Part shown: in pieces, positions 24,176 through 32,716 of the stretch
Position numbering within the stretch: the stretch's first letter is position 1
Layout: the number at the start of each line of letters is the position of its first letter
Source: Gemmatimonadaceae bacterium
GTDB taxonomy: Bacteria > Gemmatimonadota > Gemmatimonadetes > Gemmatimonadales > Gemmatimonadaceae
Direction of reading: 5' to 3'
NCBI GenBank assembly: GCA_014379205.1
Contig: JACMME010000180.1
Coordinates: 1-33,854, forward strand
DNA: 33,854 nucleotides
Made by a program: the position numbers and the translations under genes
Notes under the pieces: generated by a model
Told to the model about the DNA's origin: nothing
Databases searched by the model: none
The model's input: only the letters and a program-made list of their open reading frames with translations

Positions 24176-25900
24176 TCATGAACCCGAGACCGCGGACCGG
24201 TGCCGAAAGAATGCCATGACGGTGGTCCCCCGGCTCGGGGCACTCTCAGCGACGACCTGTCCGCCGTGCCCTTCGACGAGATGCCGCACGATTGCGAGTC
24301 CCAGGCCAGTACCGCCGCTCTCACGTGCCCGGCCGGAGTCCACACGGTAAAAGCGTTCGAAAATGCGTGACAGGTGCTCGGGAGCGATGCCTATACCAGT
24401 ATCTCTGACGCCAATCCAGATGCCGCCTTCTTCAGCCGCGGTATAAAGCGTGACCGTACCCTCCGGCGGTGTATGTCGAAGTGCGTTTTCCACGAGATTG
24501 AACAGGACCTGGCGAAGCGCAGTGGGATCGGCAAAGATCTTTGCCGCCTGAGGATCGACGTCTACAGCCAGTACGATTTTCTTGGCGGTCGCTTCGGCAT
24601 GGTAAGAGGTAAGCACTTCTTCAAAAACCGAGAGTGCCTCGAGCTCAACAGGATTTGGCTTCCACCCTCCGGATTCGATACGCGAAAGGTCGAGAAGGTC
24701 CTCCACGAGGCGCTGCATCCGGCGAGCACTGGCAAGAATGGCCCTGGCGAAATGCGCCTGCTGGGCAGAGGAAAGTTGGTCGGTCGCCAGAGTCTCTGCG
24801 AAGCCCCCGATTACGGTTAGAGGCGTCTTGAGCTCGTGCGACACATTGGCCACAAAATCGCGGCGGACCATCTCAAGACGGCGTTGCGCGGAAAGATCCA
24901 GCACGGCAAGGACGGCGCGCCCTTCAGTGAGGGCGCGTACACGAACTTCCAGCGTTCTATCAGTCAGATCCAGCTCAATAGATGGCAGGGTGTCGCGGCC
25001 GGCAAGCGCATCGGCCAGCGTTTCCGACAGTGCGCGATCCCGAGGCAGGAGATCCGCGGAAAAGGGAACCTCGCTGCGAACTCCGAGCAGACGCCGGGCA
25101 CTGTCGTTCGCTCTTATGACTCTCCGGTTGGAATCGATTACGAGAATTCCCTCGTCCAGTGACTCGATCGTACCGGCGAGTAGAGCATCCTCGGCGGCGA
25201 GCGCGTGGAGGCGGCCGCCCAACTGTTCAGCCATGCGGTGAATCGCATCGGCCAGATCACCCACCTCGCCTGGCCCAGTCAAGACAGGTCTGTGGGTGAG
25301 GTCGCCCGCCGCGAGCGCGCGGGCAACATCCCGCAACTCTTCTACTGGCGCGGATATCGAGCGCGAGAACAACCAGGAGAGTACCGCAGCGGCAGCCAAT
25401 GTTACCAGACCCGATACCAGGATGTCACGCTGGACCCGCCGGACGAAAATGTCGAGCTGTAACGTAGGCGAGGACACGCGGGCGATGCCGCGTTGGCCAC
25501 GTACTGCGGCATACAGTTCCTCCGTCCCCCCCGATGCGCTCAGGCGGCGCGACCATCCAAAGCCGGAGCGCCACGCGTCGATTACTTCTGGCCGATCCGC
25601 GTGATTGTCGTGCCGCGCGAGATCTTCTCCATCAAATCTGGAGTCACCGACGACACGTCCCGAGGAATCAATGAGAGAAACCCTGGTACCGAGCGACCCA
25701 GAAGTGACGTCGGCAAGCGAATCGGAATTGGTGCCTGCTATCCACAGGGCCGCGAGGAGTCGCGCATCCCGGGTTTGGTGCTCGACTGAAAGTCGCGTGA
25801 GCTGCGACTGTAACCGGATACCAGTTACAACGACCAGCAATATTACCAGGACCGCGATAACCAGGAGCGAACCCAGCAGAAGGCGCTGGCCTATCCTCAC
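24176..25900 (-). CDS. phoR: Phosphate-regulon sensor histidine kinase PhoR
   Basis: 574 aa from GTG 25900, which overlaps the phoB stop (GTGA); a longer frame upstream only runs through phoB. Two membrane segments (about 7-27 and 162-180) flank an extracytoplasmic domain of about 130 residues. A HAMP (about 181-235), a PAS-like domain (about 250-335), the HisKA box with His355 in VSHELKTPL, and a HATPase domain with NLVENALRHT, DTGIGIAPEH and GGTGLGLAIV follow. The extracytoplasmic domain is larger than in E. coli PhoR, more like Gram-positive PhoR, so direct ligand sensing is possible. It phosphorylates PhoB. Confidence 0.94.
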   Translation of the reverse strand: MRIGQRLLLGSLLVIAVLVILLVVVTGIRLQSQLTRLSVEHQTRDARLLAALWIAGTNSDSLADVTSGSLGTRVSLIDSSGRVVGDSRFDGEDLARHDNHADRPEVIDAWRSGFGWSRRLSASGGTEELYAAVRGQRGIARVSSPTLQLDIFVRRVQRDILVSGLVTLAAAAVLSWLFSRSISAPVEELRDVARALAAGDLTHRPVLTGPGEVGDLADAIHRMAEQLGGRLHALAAEDALLAGTIESLDEGILVIDSNRRVIRANDSARRLLGVRSEVPFSADLLPRDRALSETLADALAGRDTLPSIELDLTDRTLEVRVRALTEGRAVLAVLDLSAQRRLEMVRRDFVANVSHELKTPLTVIGGFAETLATDQLSSAQQAHFARAILASARRMQRLVEDLLDLSRIESGGWKPNPVELEALSVFEEVLTSYHAEATAKKIVLAVDVDPQAAKIFADPTALRQVLFNLVENALRHTPPEGTVTLYTAAEEGGIWIGVRDTGIGIAPEHLSRIFERFYRVDSGRARESGGTGLGLAIVRHLVEGHGGQVVAESAPSRGTTVMAFFRHRSAVSGS

Positions 25901-26613
25901 TGTCTGCGGGACTCCGCTGCCCTGAGCCGGTATCCAAAGCCTCGGACCGTCTCGATGGTATCGCCCGCAGCGCCGAGCTTGGTCCTCAGCCGCTGCACGT
26001 GCATGTCTACGGTGCGGGTTTGGATATCCGGTGCAGCATCCCAAACCGTCTCGAGAAGGTGTGCGCGCGCTTGTACCCGACCGCGCCGCTCGCCCAGCAG
26101 AAGAAGTAGTTTGTATTCAATTGGAGTGAGATCGACCAGTCGTCCGCTTACAGTCACACGATGCGCGGCGCGGTCGATTTCGATGGCACCGATTATCAGA
26201 GTATCCGAGGGTGTCGCTGCGGGAGCTGCCACGCGCCTGAGTATGGCGGCTACCCGAAGCACCATCTCCTGAGGACTGAACGGTTTTGTGAGGTAGTCGT
26301 CCGCCCCCAGCGTGAGACCGCGGATCCGGTCCGCCTCATCTCCTCGCGCGGTGAGCAGCAGGACAGCAACGTTTCGCGTTGCGGGTTGCGCGCGAAGCTT
26401 CTCCAGTACTTCGAATCCGGACATTCCCGGCAACATGAGGTCGAGAACTACCAGAGTAGGCCGCTCCGCCAGCGCCGCCGCCATCGCCTCCGGTCCGGAA
26501 GCCGCGGTCGACACTCGGTATCCCTCTTTCGCGAGGTGGTATGCGACAAGGGCCACAATCTCCGGCTCGTCGTCAACGACGAGCACCCGTTCACTCGTTT
26601 CCGTGCGGGTCAT
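25897..26613 (-). CDS. phoB: Phosphate-regulon response regulator PhoB (OmpR family)
   Basis: 238 aa. The receiver domain (about 8-125) has the acidic pocket DDEPE, phospho-acceptor Asp58 in VVLDLMLPG, and the TKPFSP lysine. A winged-helix DNA-binding domain (about 140-235) has LTPIEYKLLLLLGERRGRV, the recognition helix TRTVDMHVQRLRTKL and the wing ETVRGFGYRL. It activates phosphate-starvation genes by binding 11-bp-phased half-sites, consistent with the arrays in this window. Its ATG overlaps the udk stop (ATGA), and its stop overlaps phoR. It is the middle gene of udk-phoB-phoR. Confidence 0.95.
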   Translation of the reverse strand: MTRTETSERVLVVDDEPEIVALVAYHLAKEGYRVSTAASGPEAMAAALAERPTLVVLDLMLPGMSGFEVLEKLRAQPATRNVAVLLLTARGDEADRIRGLTLGADDYLTKPFSPQEMVLRVAAILRRVAAPAATPSDTLIIGAIEIDRAAHRVTVSGRLVDLTPIEYKLLLLLGERRGRVQARAHLLETVWDAAPDIQTRTVDMHVQRLRTKLGAAGDTIETVRGFGYRLRAAESRRQ

Positions 26614-27236
26614 TCGACGGCTGACTCCAAACGGCGCTGGATCTTTGCCACGATCATCTCGATAGCGATCGAGTTGTGACCGCCGCGCGGAACGATGACG
26701 TCAGCGTACCTCTTGCTGGGCTCCACGAATTCCAGATGCATTGGTCGGACGGTTTTCAGGTATTGATCCAGAATTTCCTGGAATGAGCGCCCGCGTAGTG
26801 TCATGTCTCGCTGAATTCGCCGTATCAGGCGGATGTCGGCGTCAGCATCCACATACACCTTCACATCACAGAGCTCCCGAATCCGGGCATCCACGAACAG
26901 AAGAATGCCATCGATGACGATAACATCCGCGGGCTCAATGCGTACGCTCTCCGCCGCGCGCACATGAGCGAGGAAGTCATACACCGGTTTGTCGATTGCC
27001 TTGCCAGCGCTGAGCTTTTCCAGATGCGTTACAAGCAGACCGACATCGAAAGCGTCGGGGTGATCCCAGTTGAAGTGCCGCCGCTCTTCAAGCGACAAAT
27101 GCGTCAGGTCACGGTAGTACGCATCCATGTCGATAAAGGCGACGGAAGCCGCATCGAGCGCCTGGGCGACCCTGCGCGCGACCGTGGATTTTCCGGAGCC
27201 AGTTCCGCCTGCGACGCCGATGATGAGCGACTTCAT
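26610..27236 (-). CDS. udk: Uridine/cytidine kinase
   Basis: 208 aa, standard length. Walker A GGTGSGKST (10-18), then FIDMDAYYRDLTHLS, NWDHPDAFD, KPVYDF and VIVIDGILLF, all diagnostic for Udk, plus the lid RRIQRDMTLRGRS. It phosphorylates uridine and cytidine to UMP and CMP in pyrimidine salvage. It is the first gene of the udk-phoB-phoR operon by ATGA overlap, an unusual partnership that may tie nucleoside uptake to phosphate signalling. A hairpin covers its ribosome site. Confidence 0.96.
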   Translation of the reverse strand: MKSLIIGVAGGTGSGKSTVARRVAQALDAASVAFIDMDAYYRDLTHLSLEERRHFNWDHPDAFDVGLLVTHLEKLSAGKAIDKPVYDFLAHVRAAESVRIEPADVIVIDGILLFVDARIRELCDVKVYVDADADIRLIRRIQRDMTLRGRSFQEILDQYLKTVRPMHLEFVEPSKRYADVIVPRGGHNSIAIEMIVAKIQRRLESAVE

Positions 27237-27239
27237 TCA

Positions 27240-27261
27240 ACTTCTCTTTTTCGCGAGAAGT
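27240..27261 (-). promoter_or_regulatory. Hairpin sequestering the udk ribosome binding site
   Basis: On the minus strand ACTTCTC and GAGAAGT form a perfect 7-bp stem around an A-rich loop. GAGAAG, the only Shine-Dalgarno-like sequence, is in the 3' arm, 4 nt before the udk ATG. Confidence 0.45.
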
Positions 27262-27309
27262 ATTCGCCGGCGAAGCTGGTACATTCGCGCCGCGGCGCGG
27301 GCTGGAGAA

Positions 27310-27336
27310 GTAGCGTGAGCGTCACGATGCGGTAAC
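27310..27336. promoter_or_regulatory. Three-unit 11-bp-phased Pho-box-like array between udk and the phosphoesterase gene
   Basis: GTAGC (27310), GTCAC (27321) and GTAAC (27332) are exactly 11 bp apart. Because GTNAC is self-complementary, the array could serve both divergent operons. The rest of the 202-bp gap has no gene; TACCTT at 27427-27432 could be a -10 for a leaderless start at 27439. Confidence 0.5.
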
Positions 27337-27438
27337 GAACCCTCAACCGCGCGGAAAACATGGGCGGGAAGTTGAGCCGTCTTCGCGGCTCGGTCAACCG
27401 TACTCGCACCGTTCCAAACCACCCGCTACCTTTTTTCC

Positions 27439-30400
27439 ATGCATCGCCTCGCCTTCCTTGCACTGATCGCCGCATGCGCACCCTCGACGCAGACAGGGCG
27501 ACCCAACTCGCTGCCAACGACAGCGACAGAGCCGGTTGAACTGATGGTGGCGGCGACCACCGATCAACATGGCCGGCTTCGGGGGTGGGACTACTACCTT
27601 GGCGCAGCGAACTCGAAGCACAGTCTGGCGCGTGCTGCCACGATCGTGGATTCGTTGCGGGCAGCGGCTCCTGGCCGCGTGCTGCTCGTAGACGCGGGAG
27701 ATTTTCTGCAGGGTAACCCTCTAACCTATGTAGCGGCTCGCCTTGACCCAGGCGCGGCGCATCCCGTCATAGCCGCAATGAATGCCATGATGTACGATGC
27801 GGCCGCGATAGGAAATCACGAATTCAACTATGGAATTCCAGTGCTCGGGGCTGCAATCGGTCAAGCCCGATTTCCGCTCCTCGCCGCCAACGTGTACCGC
27901 CCCAATGGAGATCGGGCATACCCCGCCTCCACTCTCGTCAAGCGATCTGGAATAACCGTGGGGATAATCGGCGCGACGACCCCGGGCTCAGCAGTGTGGG
28001 ATCGCGACAAGCTGCAGGGGAAGCTGCAGTTCCGGGACATTGTTCCGGAGGTTCGCGCGGCGGTGAGAAATGTACGAGCGCGCGGCGCCGACGTTGTGAT
28101 CGTGACGATTCATTCAGGGCTCAACGAGCCGGCGAGCTATGACACGATTGCTACAGGTCTTCCAAGCGAGAACGTCAGCGCCCGGCTTGCGCGTGAAGTC
28201 GAGGGAATCGATCTGATCAACTACGGTCATTCGCACAGGCAGATGGCCGACACGATCATCGGGACCACGTTGCTCATACAGGCAAAGAACTGGGCGGAGA
28301 GCGTGGCCGTGGCTCATCTGAAAGTGGAGCCTGCTGGTTCGCGCTGGCGTGTAACGTCCAGACGTGGGGAGCTGATTGCCACCGCCGGACGCGTGGAGTC
28401 ACCCAGCGTTCTGGCTGCTACACAACGCGCTCACGAAGCCACGGTCGCCTACTCTACGGCCGAAATCGGCAGTACACCGGTAGCTTGGCGTGCTGACTCC
28501 GCTCGCGTCGCGGACGCCCCCATAACGGATTTTGTCCTCGAGGTTCAGAGGAGAACCGCCAACGCGCAATTGGCGTCCACGGCCGCTTTCTCTCTGGAAG
28601 CAAGTCTGGATGCGGGACCGATAACCGTCGCGGAAGTCGCGCGCTTGTATCCATACGAGAATACGCTCAAGGCGATCCGGATAAGCGGGAAGCAGTTGAG
28701 GGAATATCTCGAGTACAGTGCCAGGTATTTCGGAACTGTCGGAACCTCGGACGACCCTGTGAATTCCAAAGTGCCTGGGTACAACTTCGACATAGTGGCT
28801 GGTGCCAGTTACACAGTGGATGTCTCCAGGCCAGTGGGTTCACGCATCACAAGGCTGGAGTTCTCCAACCGCCCGATCGCGGATTCGGACAGCTTCACCA
28901 TGGCGCTCAACAACTACCGCCAGTCGGGCGGTGGGGGCTATGCCATGCTTGGGGGCGCTCCGGTGGTGTACGATGGAACTGTCGAAATTCGCCAGCTTCT
29001 GATCGACGAAGTGCGAAAGCGCGGGACGATCAATCCAGACGATTACCATTCGAGGAATTGGGATCTCGTTCCGGGCGGGGCCATTGGGCCTGCACTTGCA
29101 GGCATGCTGGCGAATCCGTTCGAGCGCTCGTCGCGGACCGCGCCATCCACGTCCAGGGGCCGGCGTATTCGCATTCTCGCGACGAACGACTTTCACGGGG
29201 CTCTCGAGTCTCGAGCAGATTCTCGCGGCGTCGTCCGGGGGGGCGCGGTAGCTCTGGCAGCGTCCATACAGCGAGCCTCGCGGGACTGTCAGGCAGACTG
29301 CGCGCTCGTACTACTCGATGGCGGGGATATGTACCAGGGAACTCTCCCCTCGAATCTCGCTTTCGGGCGCCCTGTTATCCAGCTGTACAATATGCTTGGC
29401 TATTCCGCCGCCGCCCTGGGTAACCACGAGTTCGACTGGGGAATCGACACGCTAAAGGCGCGCATGCGCGAAGCTCGCTATCCGTTTCTGGGCGCCAATG
29501 TGCGATTCGCGGACGGTAGCGATGTGCCATGGATTCCGAATGATACGCTCATCGAACGCAACGGTATCCGCATCGGAATCATCGGACTGGCCTCTGTGCT
29601 CACGCCAGCAACGACCCGCGCAGTAAACGTGAAGGGATTGCGATTCGATGATCCCGCGCCGATCGTCGGCGAGCTCGCTCGCGGGCTTCGCGCGCGCGGA
29701 GCCGAAGCCGTGATTGTCGTGGCCCACGACGGAGCATTTTGTGACCGGACAGGCGAAGCGTCGTGTGAAGGCGAGATAGTGGCTTTCCTCAGCAAGCTGG
29801 ATGAGAAAATAGATGCAGTCGTGAGCGGTCATACACATAGCCTGATCTCATCCCGAGTGAAGGGCACGCCATTGGTGCAGGCGCGCTCCAGCGGAACGGC
29901 ACTTGGCGTTATCGATTTGCAAGTGGGTGGAGAAGCCACGATTTCGGTACGGGATGTTCTTCCGGATTCGCTCGTGAAGCTTCCGCGAGTTGACTCGCTG
30001 GTGCGGAGCGCGGTGGCCGCAGTGGCAAGCCGTGTGGATCAGAGCGTCGCCATGATCGCCGAAGCAATGCCGAGGGATGGCGAGCAATACGCGCTGGGCA
30101 ATCTCATTGCCGACGCGCAAAGGCGTGCCGGCAAGGCGGATGTTTCTGTCGTCAACAATGGTGGTATTCGCACCGGCTTGAAGGCCGGTAACGCGACCTA
30201 CGGCAAGCTGTACGAGATCCAGCCGTTCGCCAACACCCTGCACCGGCTCACGGTTCGTGGAAGGGATCTTCGCGCGTACGTCGAGCGACTGCTCGAGCGG
30301 GGCGAGCCGAGGTATCATTTTTCTGGAATCGGCATTGCGTACAGCCCGTCGGAGCCGCAGGGGAGACGGGTGCAGTCGCTCACGCAGGGGAAAAGCGCAC

Positions 30401-30600
30401 CGATCGATCCAGCTAGGAACTACACGGTTGTGATGAATGATTTCCTCGCGACCGGCGGTGAGGGGCTCGAGTTGGCTCGCCAGGCCAGCCGCGACGAGCT
30501 CCTCGAAATGAACGATCTTGATGCGCTGATCGGATATTTGCGGCAGCTACCGCAGCCCGTTCGGTCGCCGCCGGTCGACCGGCTCGTGGTTCGCCCGTGA
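27439..30600 (+). CDS. YfkN-like bimodular nucleotide phosphoesterase (2',3'-cyclic-nucleotidase plus 5'-nucleotidase modules), lipoprotein
   Basis: 1053 aa, two complete metallophosphoesterase/5'-nucleotidase units in tandem. The lipobox ALIAAC gives Cys13. Module 1 (about 30-545): TTDQHGRL, DAGDFLQGNPLTY, GNHEFNYG, GHSHRQM, with the substrate domain motif AAFSLEASLDAGPITVAEV and LYPYENTL, closer to CpdB. Module 2 (about 572-1050): ATNDFHGALE, DGGDMYQGTL, GNHEFDWG, GHTHS, VNNGGIRTG and QPFANTL, UshA-type. B. subtilis YfkN has the same order. Expected role: extracytoplasmic release of nucleosides and phosphate from cyclic, 3'- and 5'-nucleotides. No Shine-Dalgarno precedes ATG 27439. It heads a nucleoside operon. 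Confidence 0.93.
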   Translation: MHRLAFLALIAACAPSTQTGRPNSLPTTATEPVELMVAATTDQHGRLRGWDYYLGAANSKHSLARAATIVDSLRAAAPGRVLLVDAGDFLQGNPLTYVAARLDPGAAHPVIAAMNAMMYDAAAIGNHEFNYGIPVLGAAIGQARFPLLAANVYRPNGDRAYPASTLVKRSGITVGIIGATTPGSAVWDRDKLQGKLQFRDIVPEVRAAVRNVRARGADVVIVTIHSGLNEPASYDTIATGLPSENVSARLAREVEGIDLINYGHSHRQMADTIIGTTLLIQAKNWAESVAVAHLKVEPAGSRWRVTSRRGELIATAGRVESPSVLAATQRAHEATVAYSTAEIGSTPVAWRADSARVADAPITDFVLEVQRRTANAQLASTAAFSLEASLDAGPITVAEVARLYPYENTLKAIRISGKQLREYLEYSARYFGTVGTSDDPVNSKVPGYNFDIVAGASYTVDVSRPVGSRITRLEFSNRPIADSDSFTMALNNYRQSGGGGYAMLGGAPVVYDGTVEIRQLLIDEVRKRGTINPDDYHSRNWDLVPGGAIGPALAGMLANPFERSSRTAPSTSRGRRIRILATNDFHGALESRADSRGVVRGGAVALAASIQRASRDCQADCALVLLDGGDMYQGTLPSNLAFGRPVIQLYNMLGYSAAALGNHEFDWGIDTLKARMREARYPFLGANVRFADGSDVPWIPNDTLIERNGIRIGIIGLASVLTPATTRAVNVKGLRFDDPAPIVGELARGLRARGAEAVIVVAHDGAFCDRTGEASCEGEIVAFLSKLDEKIDAVVSGHTHSLISSRVKGTPLVQARSSGTALGVIDLQVGGEATISVRDVLPDSLVKLPRVDSLVRSAVAAVASRVDQSVAMIAEAMPRDGEQYALGNLIADAQRRAGKADVSVVNNGGIRTGLKAGNATYGKLYEIQPFANTLHRLTVRGRDLRAYVERLLERGEPRYHFSGIGIAYSPSEPQGRRVQSLTQGKSAPIDPARNYTVVMNDFLATGGEGLELARQASRDELLEMNDLDALIGYLRQLPQPVRSPPVDRLVVRP

Positions 30601-30836
30601 CGCCCGGCACGACGATCGTTTTTGTGAATTCCGCGCGCGTCACGGTGGCCAGGGGAGCGACCGTACTCGATGCAGTGCGCGCGTGGGACGAGCGGGAAGG
30701 CGCGGCGGTCGAAGTTGGAGATCGAGTCGTCACGGACAGCCGCGGTCTTCCAGCGGCGCTCGATACTGTGGTTCATGGCGGCGCAATCTTCCGGATAATG
30801 ACAGCCCGCGCACGTGCTGGCGGGGACGGGAGCTAG
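30597..30836 (+). CDS. Small beta-grasp-like protein of unknown function
   Basis: 79 aa from GTG 30597, overlapping the phosphoesterase stop by 4 nt (GTGA). The pattern TIVFVNSARVTVARGATVLDAVRAW is the beta-hairpin plus helix of beta-grasp folds (ThiS/MoaD, [2Fe-2S] ferredoxin N-termini), and VVTDSRGLPAALDTVVHGGAIFRIM supplies the later strands. It has no cysteine, so it is not an iron-sulphur protein. It lacks the C-terminal Gly-Gly of sulphur carriers; GG occurs only near the tail (RAGGDGS). The 12-nt gap to the adenosine deaminase gene places it inside the nucleoside operon. The fold call is tentative. Confidence 0.75.
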   Translation: MTPGTTIVFVNSARVTVARGATVLDAVRAWDEREGAAVEVGDRVVTDSRGLPAALDTVVHGGAIFRIMTARARAGGDGS

Positions 30837-30848
30837 TCCGCCCTAAGA

Positions 30849-31892
30849 ATGCCGCCAGTACTCTCCCACTCGCTGCTCGCCAAGCTTCCGAAAGCTGAAC
30901 TTCACTGTCACCTCGACGGCTCCGTGCGCCCGGAAACGCTCATCGAGCTGGGACGCGAGTATGGGAAGCCGATGCCGCACAATGATGCGCAGGCGTTGCG
31001 AGAGTTCATGATCGTGCGGGACGCGCGGAATCTCGAGGACTACCTGAGCCGTTTCAGTATCACGCTCTCCGTCATGCAGAAAGCCGAAGCACTCGAGCGC
31101 ATCGCGTATGAGCTGATGGAGGACGCTGCCAGGGACGGTATCAGCTACATCGAGGTGCGTTACTCGCCAGTGCTCAATACGGTGGATGGTCTGTCGCTCG
31201 GAGAAGCCGTGGAAGCTGCTCTCCGGGGAATTACCAGAGGGACGCGCGACTTCAGCGTTATGGGACGCGTGATTATATGCGCTCTCCGCAACTTGCCGGC
31301 GGAGACATCACTCGAGCTGGCGCGGCTCGCGGTCGCTTACAAGTCAGCGGGTGTGGTGGCTTTCGATCTCGCTGGCGGCGAAAGGGGGAATCCCGCCGGC
31401 GACCACGCAGCCGCATTTCTTCACGCTCGAGAGCACGATCTGGCGTGCACGGTTCACGCGGGCGAGGGGGACGGTCCCGAATCGATTCGGCAGGCGGTGC
31501 ATATCTGTGGTGCAGACCGTATTGGACATGCCACGCGGCTCATAGAGGACGCCTCGCTGGCGCAATACGTTAATGATCGCCGCATCGCGCTTGAAATTTG
31601 CCTCACGAGCAATGTTCAGACGCGCGCGACCTCGACTTACGAGTCGCACCCGTTGAGACAATACTTCGACATGGGACACAATGTCGTTCTCAATACCGAT
31701 AATCGTCTCATGAGTGGCACCACGCTCACCGATGAATATTGGTACGCGGTACAGCACCTCGACTTCACCATGCAGGAACTCCGGACGGTCGCTCTAAACG
31801 GCTTTGCGAGCGCGTTTCTTCCCTGGGAGGCCAGGCTCGAGCTGATCGCGAAAGCCGAGCAGGGCATCGCCGCCCTCAGCACGTCCTCGTGA
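30849..31892 (+). CDS. add: Adenosine deaminase
   Basis: 347 aa TIM-barrel amidohydrolase. The zinc-binding HxH is in KAELHCHLDGSVRP (His19, His21). Further motifs are TVHAGEGDGPESI (metal His and catalytic Glu), DRIGHATRL (catalytic His), TSNVQT and LNTDNRLMSGTTLTDEY (metal Asp). TDN in place of the mammalian TDD is, to my knowledge, common in bacterial members. It converts adenosine and deoxyadenosine to inosine and deoxyinosine, the substrate form preferred by the next gene's product. Its stop overlaps that gene's GTG. No signal peptide, so it is cytoplasmic. Confidence 0.95.
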   Translation: MPPVLSHSLLAKLPKAELHCHLDGSVRPETLIELGREYGKPMPHNDAQALREFMIVRDARNLEDYLSRFSITLSVMQKAEALERIAYELMEDAARDGISYIEVRYSPVLNTVDGLSLGEAVEAALRGITRGTRDFSVMGRVIICALRNLPAETSLELARLAVAYKSAGVVAFDLAGGERGNPAGDHAAAFLHAREHDLACTVHAGEGDGPESIRQAVHICGADRIGHATRLIEDASLAQYVNDRRIALEICLTSNVQTRATSTYESHPLRQYFDMGHNVVLNTDNRLMSGTTLTDEYWYAVQHLDFTMQELRTVALNGFASAFLPWEARLELIAKAEQGIAALSTSS

Positions 31893-32716
31893 TCGCCGCT
31901 TCCGTTCGCGATATGGCCGATGCAGTTCGCCATCGATTGAACGGATCCCAGCCGGATATCGCGCTCATTCTGGGCTCCGGCCTGGGAGACATCGCGGAAG
32001 CGATAGAAGGGGCGGCGGTCGTCCCATTTGAGGACATTCCGGAATTTCCGCGACCAACTGTGCGAGGGCACGCGGGCCGTCTGGTGTGTGGCACGCTCAA
32101 CGCGTCCAGCGTGATAGCGCTGCAGGGTCGTCTGCATATGTATGAAGGGCACGGCCCGGAGATGGCTGGCATGCCGGTTCGTCTAATGCACGCTTTAGGT
32201 GCGCACACCCTGTTCGTATCGAACGCCGCGGGCGGCATACGCCGCACACTTGTACCGGGGGATCTCATGCTCATCAGAGACCACATAAATCTGATGTGGT
32301 GCAATCCGCTCGCGGGTCCAGTGCAAGCCGGCGACCTGCGTTTCCCTGACATGTCGGAACCGTACGACGCAGAGCTCATCCGGCAAATGCGCATAGCCGC
32401 CCGGCAAGTGCGAATTCCTCTTGCCGAGGGCGTTTATGCAGGACTTCTGGGACCGGCGTATGAGACGCCTGCGGAGGTGCGAATGCTCGAGCGCCTTGGG
32501 GCGGACGCGGTTGGGATGTCGACCGTACCTGAAGTGATCGTTGCGCGCGCTCTGGGCATGCGTGTCGCCGGACTGAGTTGCATAACCAACGTTGCATCAG
32601 GCATGTCCGGAATGCCGCTCAGCCATGCGGAAGTGCTGGAGACTACCGAGCGCGTACGACACGAATTTATGGCTCTTGTACGGGCCTTCGTGGGGATGTT
32701 GCGGCGTGCGCCGTGA
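31889..32716 (+). CDS. Purine nucleoside phosphorylase (class I, trimeric type)
   Basis: 275 aa from GTG 31889 (GTGA overlap with the adenosine deaminase stop); the frame is open further upstream only through that gene. Class I PNP motifs: LILGSGLGDIAE (phosphate loop, 27-38), RGHAGRL, LQGRLHMYEGH, SNAAGGI, GPAYETPAEVRM and GMSTVPEVIVA, and the base-binding Asn in CITNVASG. It phosphorolyses inosine and guanosine (and deoxy forms) to base plus (deoxy)ribose-1-phosphate. A phosphopentomutase is needed to feed deoC and is not in the window. It is the last gene of the nucleoside operon. Confidence 0.95.
   Translation: MIAASVRDMADAVRHRLNGSQPDIALILGSGLGDIAEAIEGAAVVPFEDIPEFPRPTVRGHAGRLVCGTLNASSVIALQGRLHMYEGHGPEMAGMPVRLMHALGAHTLFVSNAAGGIRRTLVPGDLMLIRDHINLMWCNPLAGPVQAGDLRFPDMSEPYDAELIRQMRIAARQVRIPLAEGVYAGLLGPAYETPAEVRMLERLGADAVGMSTVPEVIVARALGMRVAGLSCITNVASGMSGMPLSHAEVLETTERVRHEFMALVRAFVGMLRRAP

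Noticed and set aside
25901-26044. Longer N-terminus for PhoR (48 extra residues)
   Set aside because: The extension runs through the phoB winged-helix coding region; GTG 25900 with a GTGA overlap and an immediate membrane segment is a better start.
31739-31888. Longer N-terminus for purine nucleoside phosphorylase
   Set aside because: The extra 50 residues are a shadow of the adenosine deaminase 3' end; the family N-terminus fits GTG 31889.
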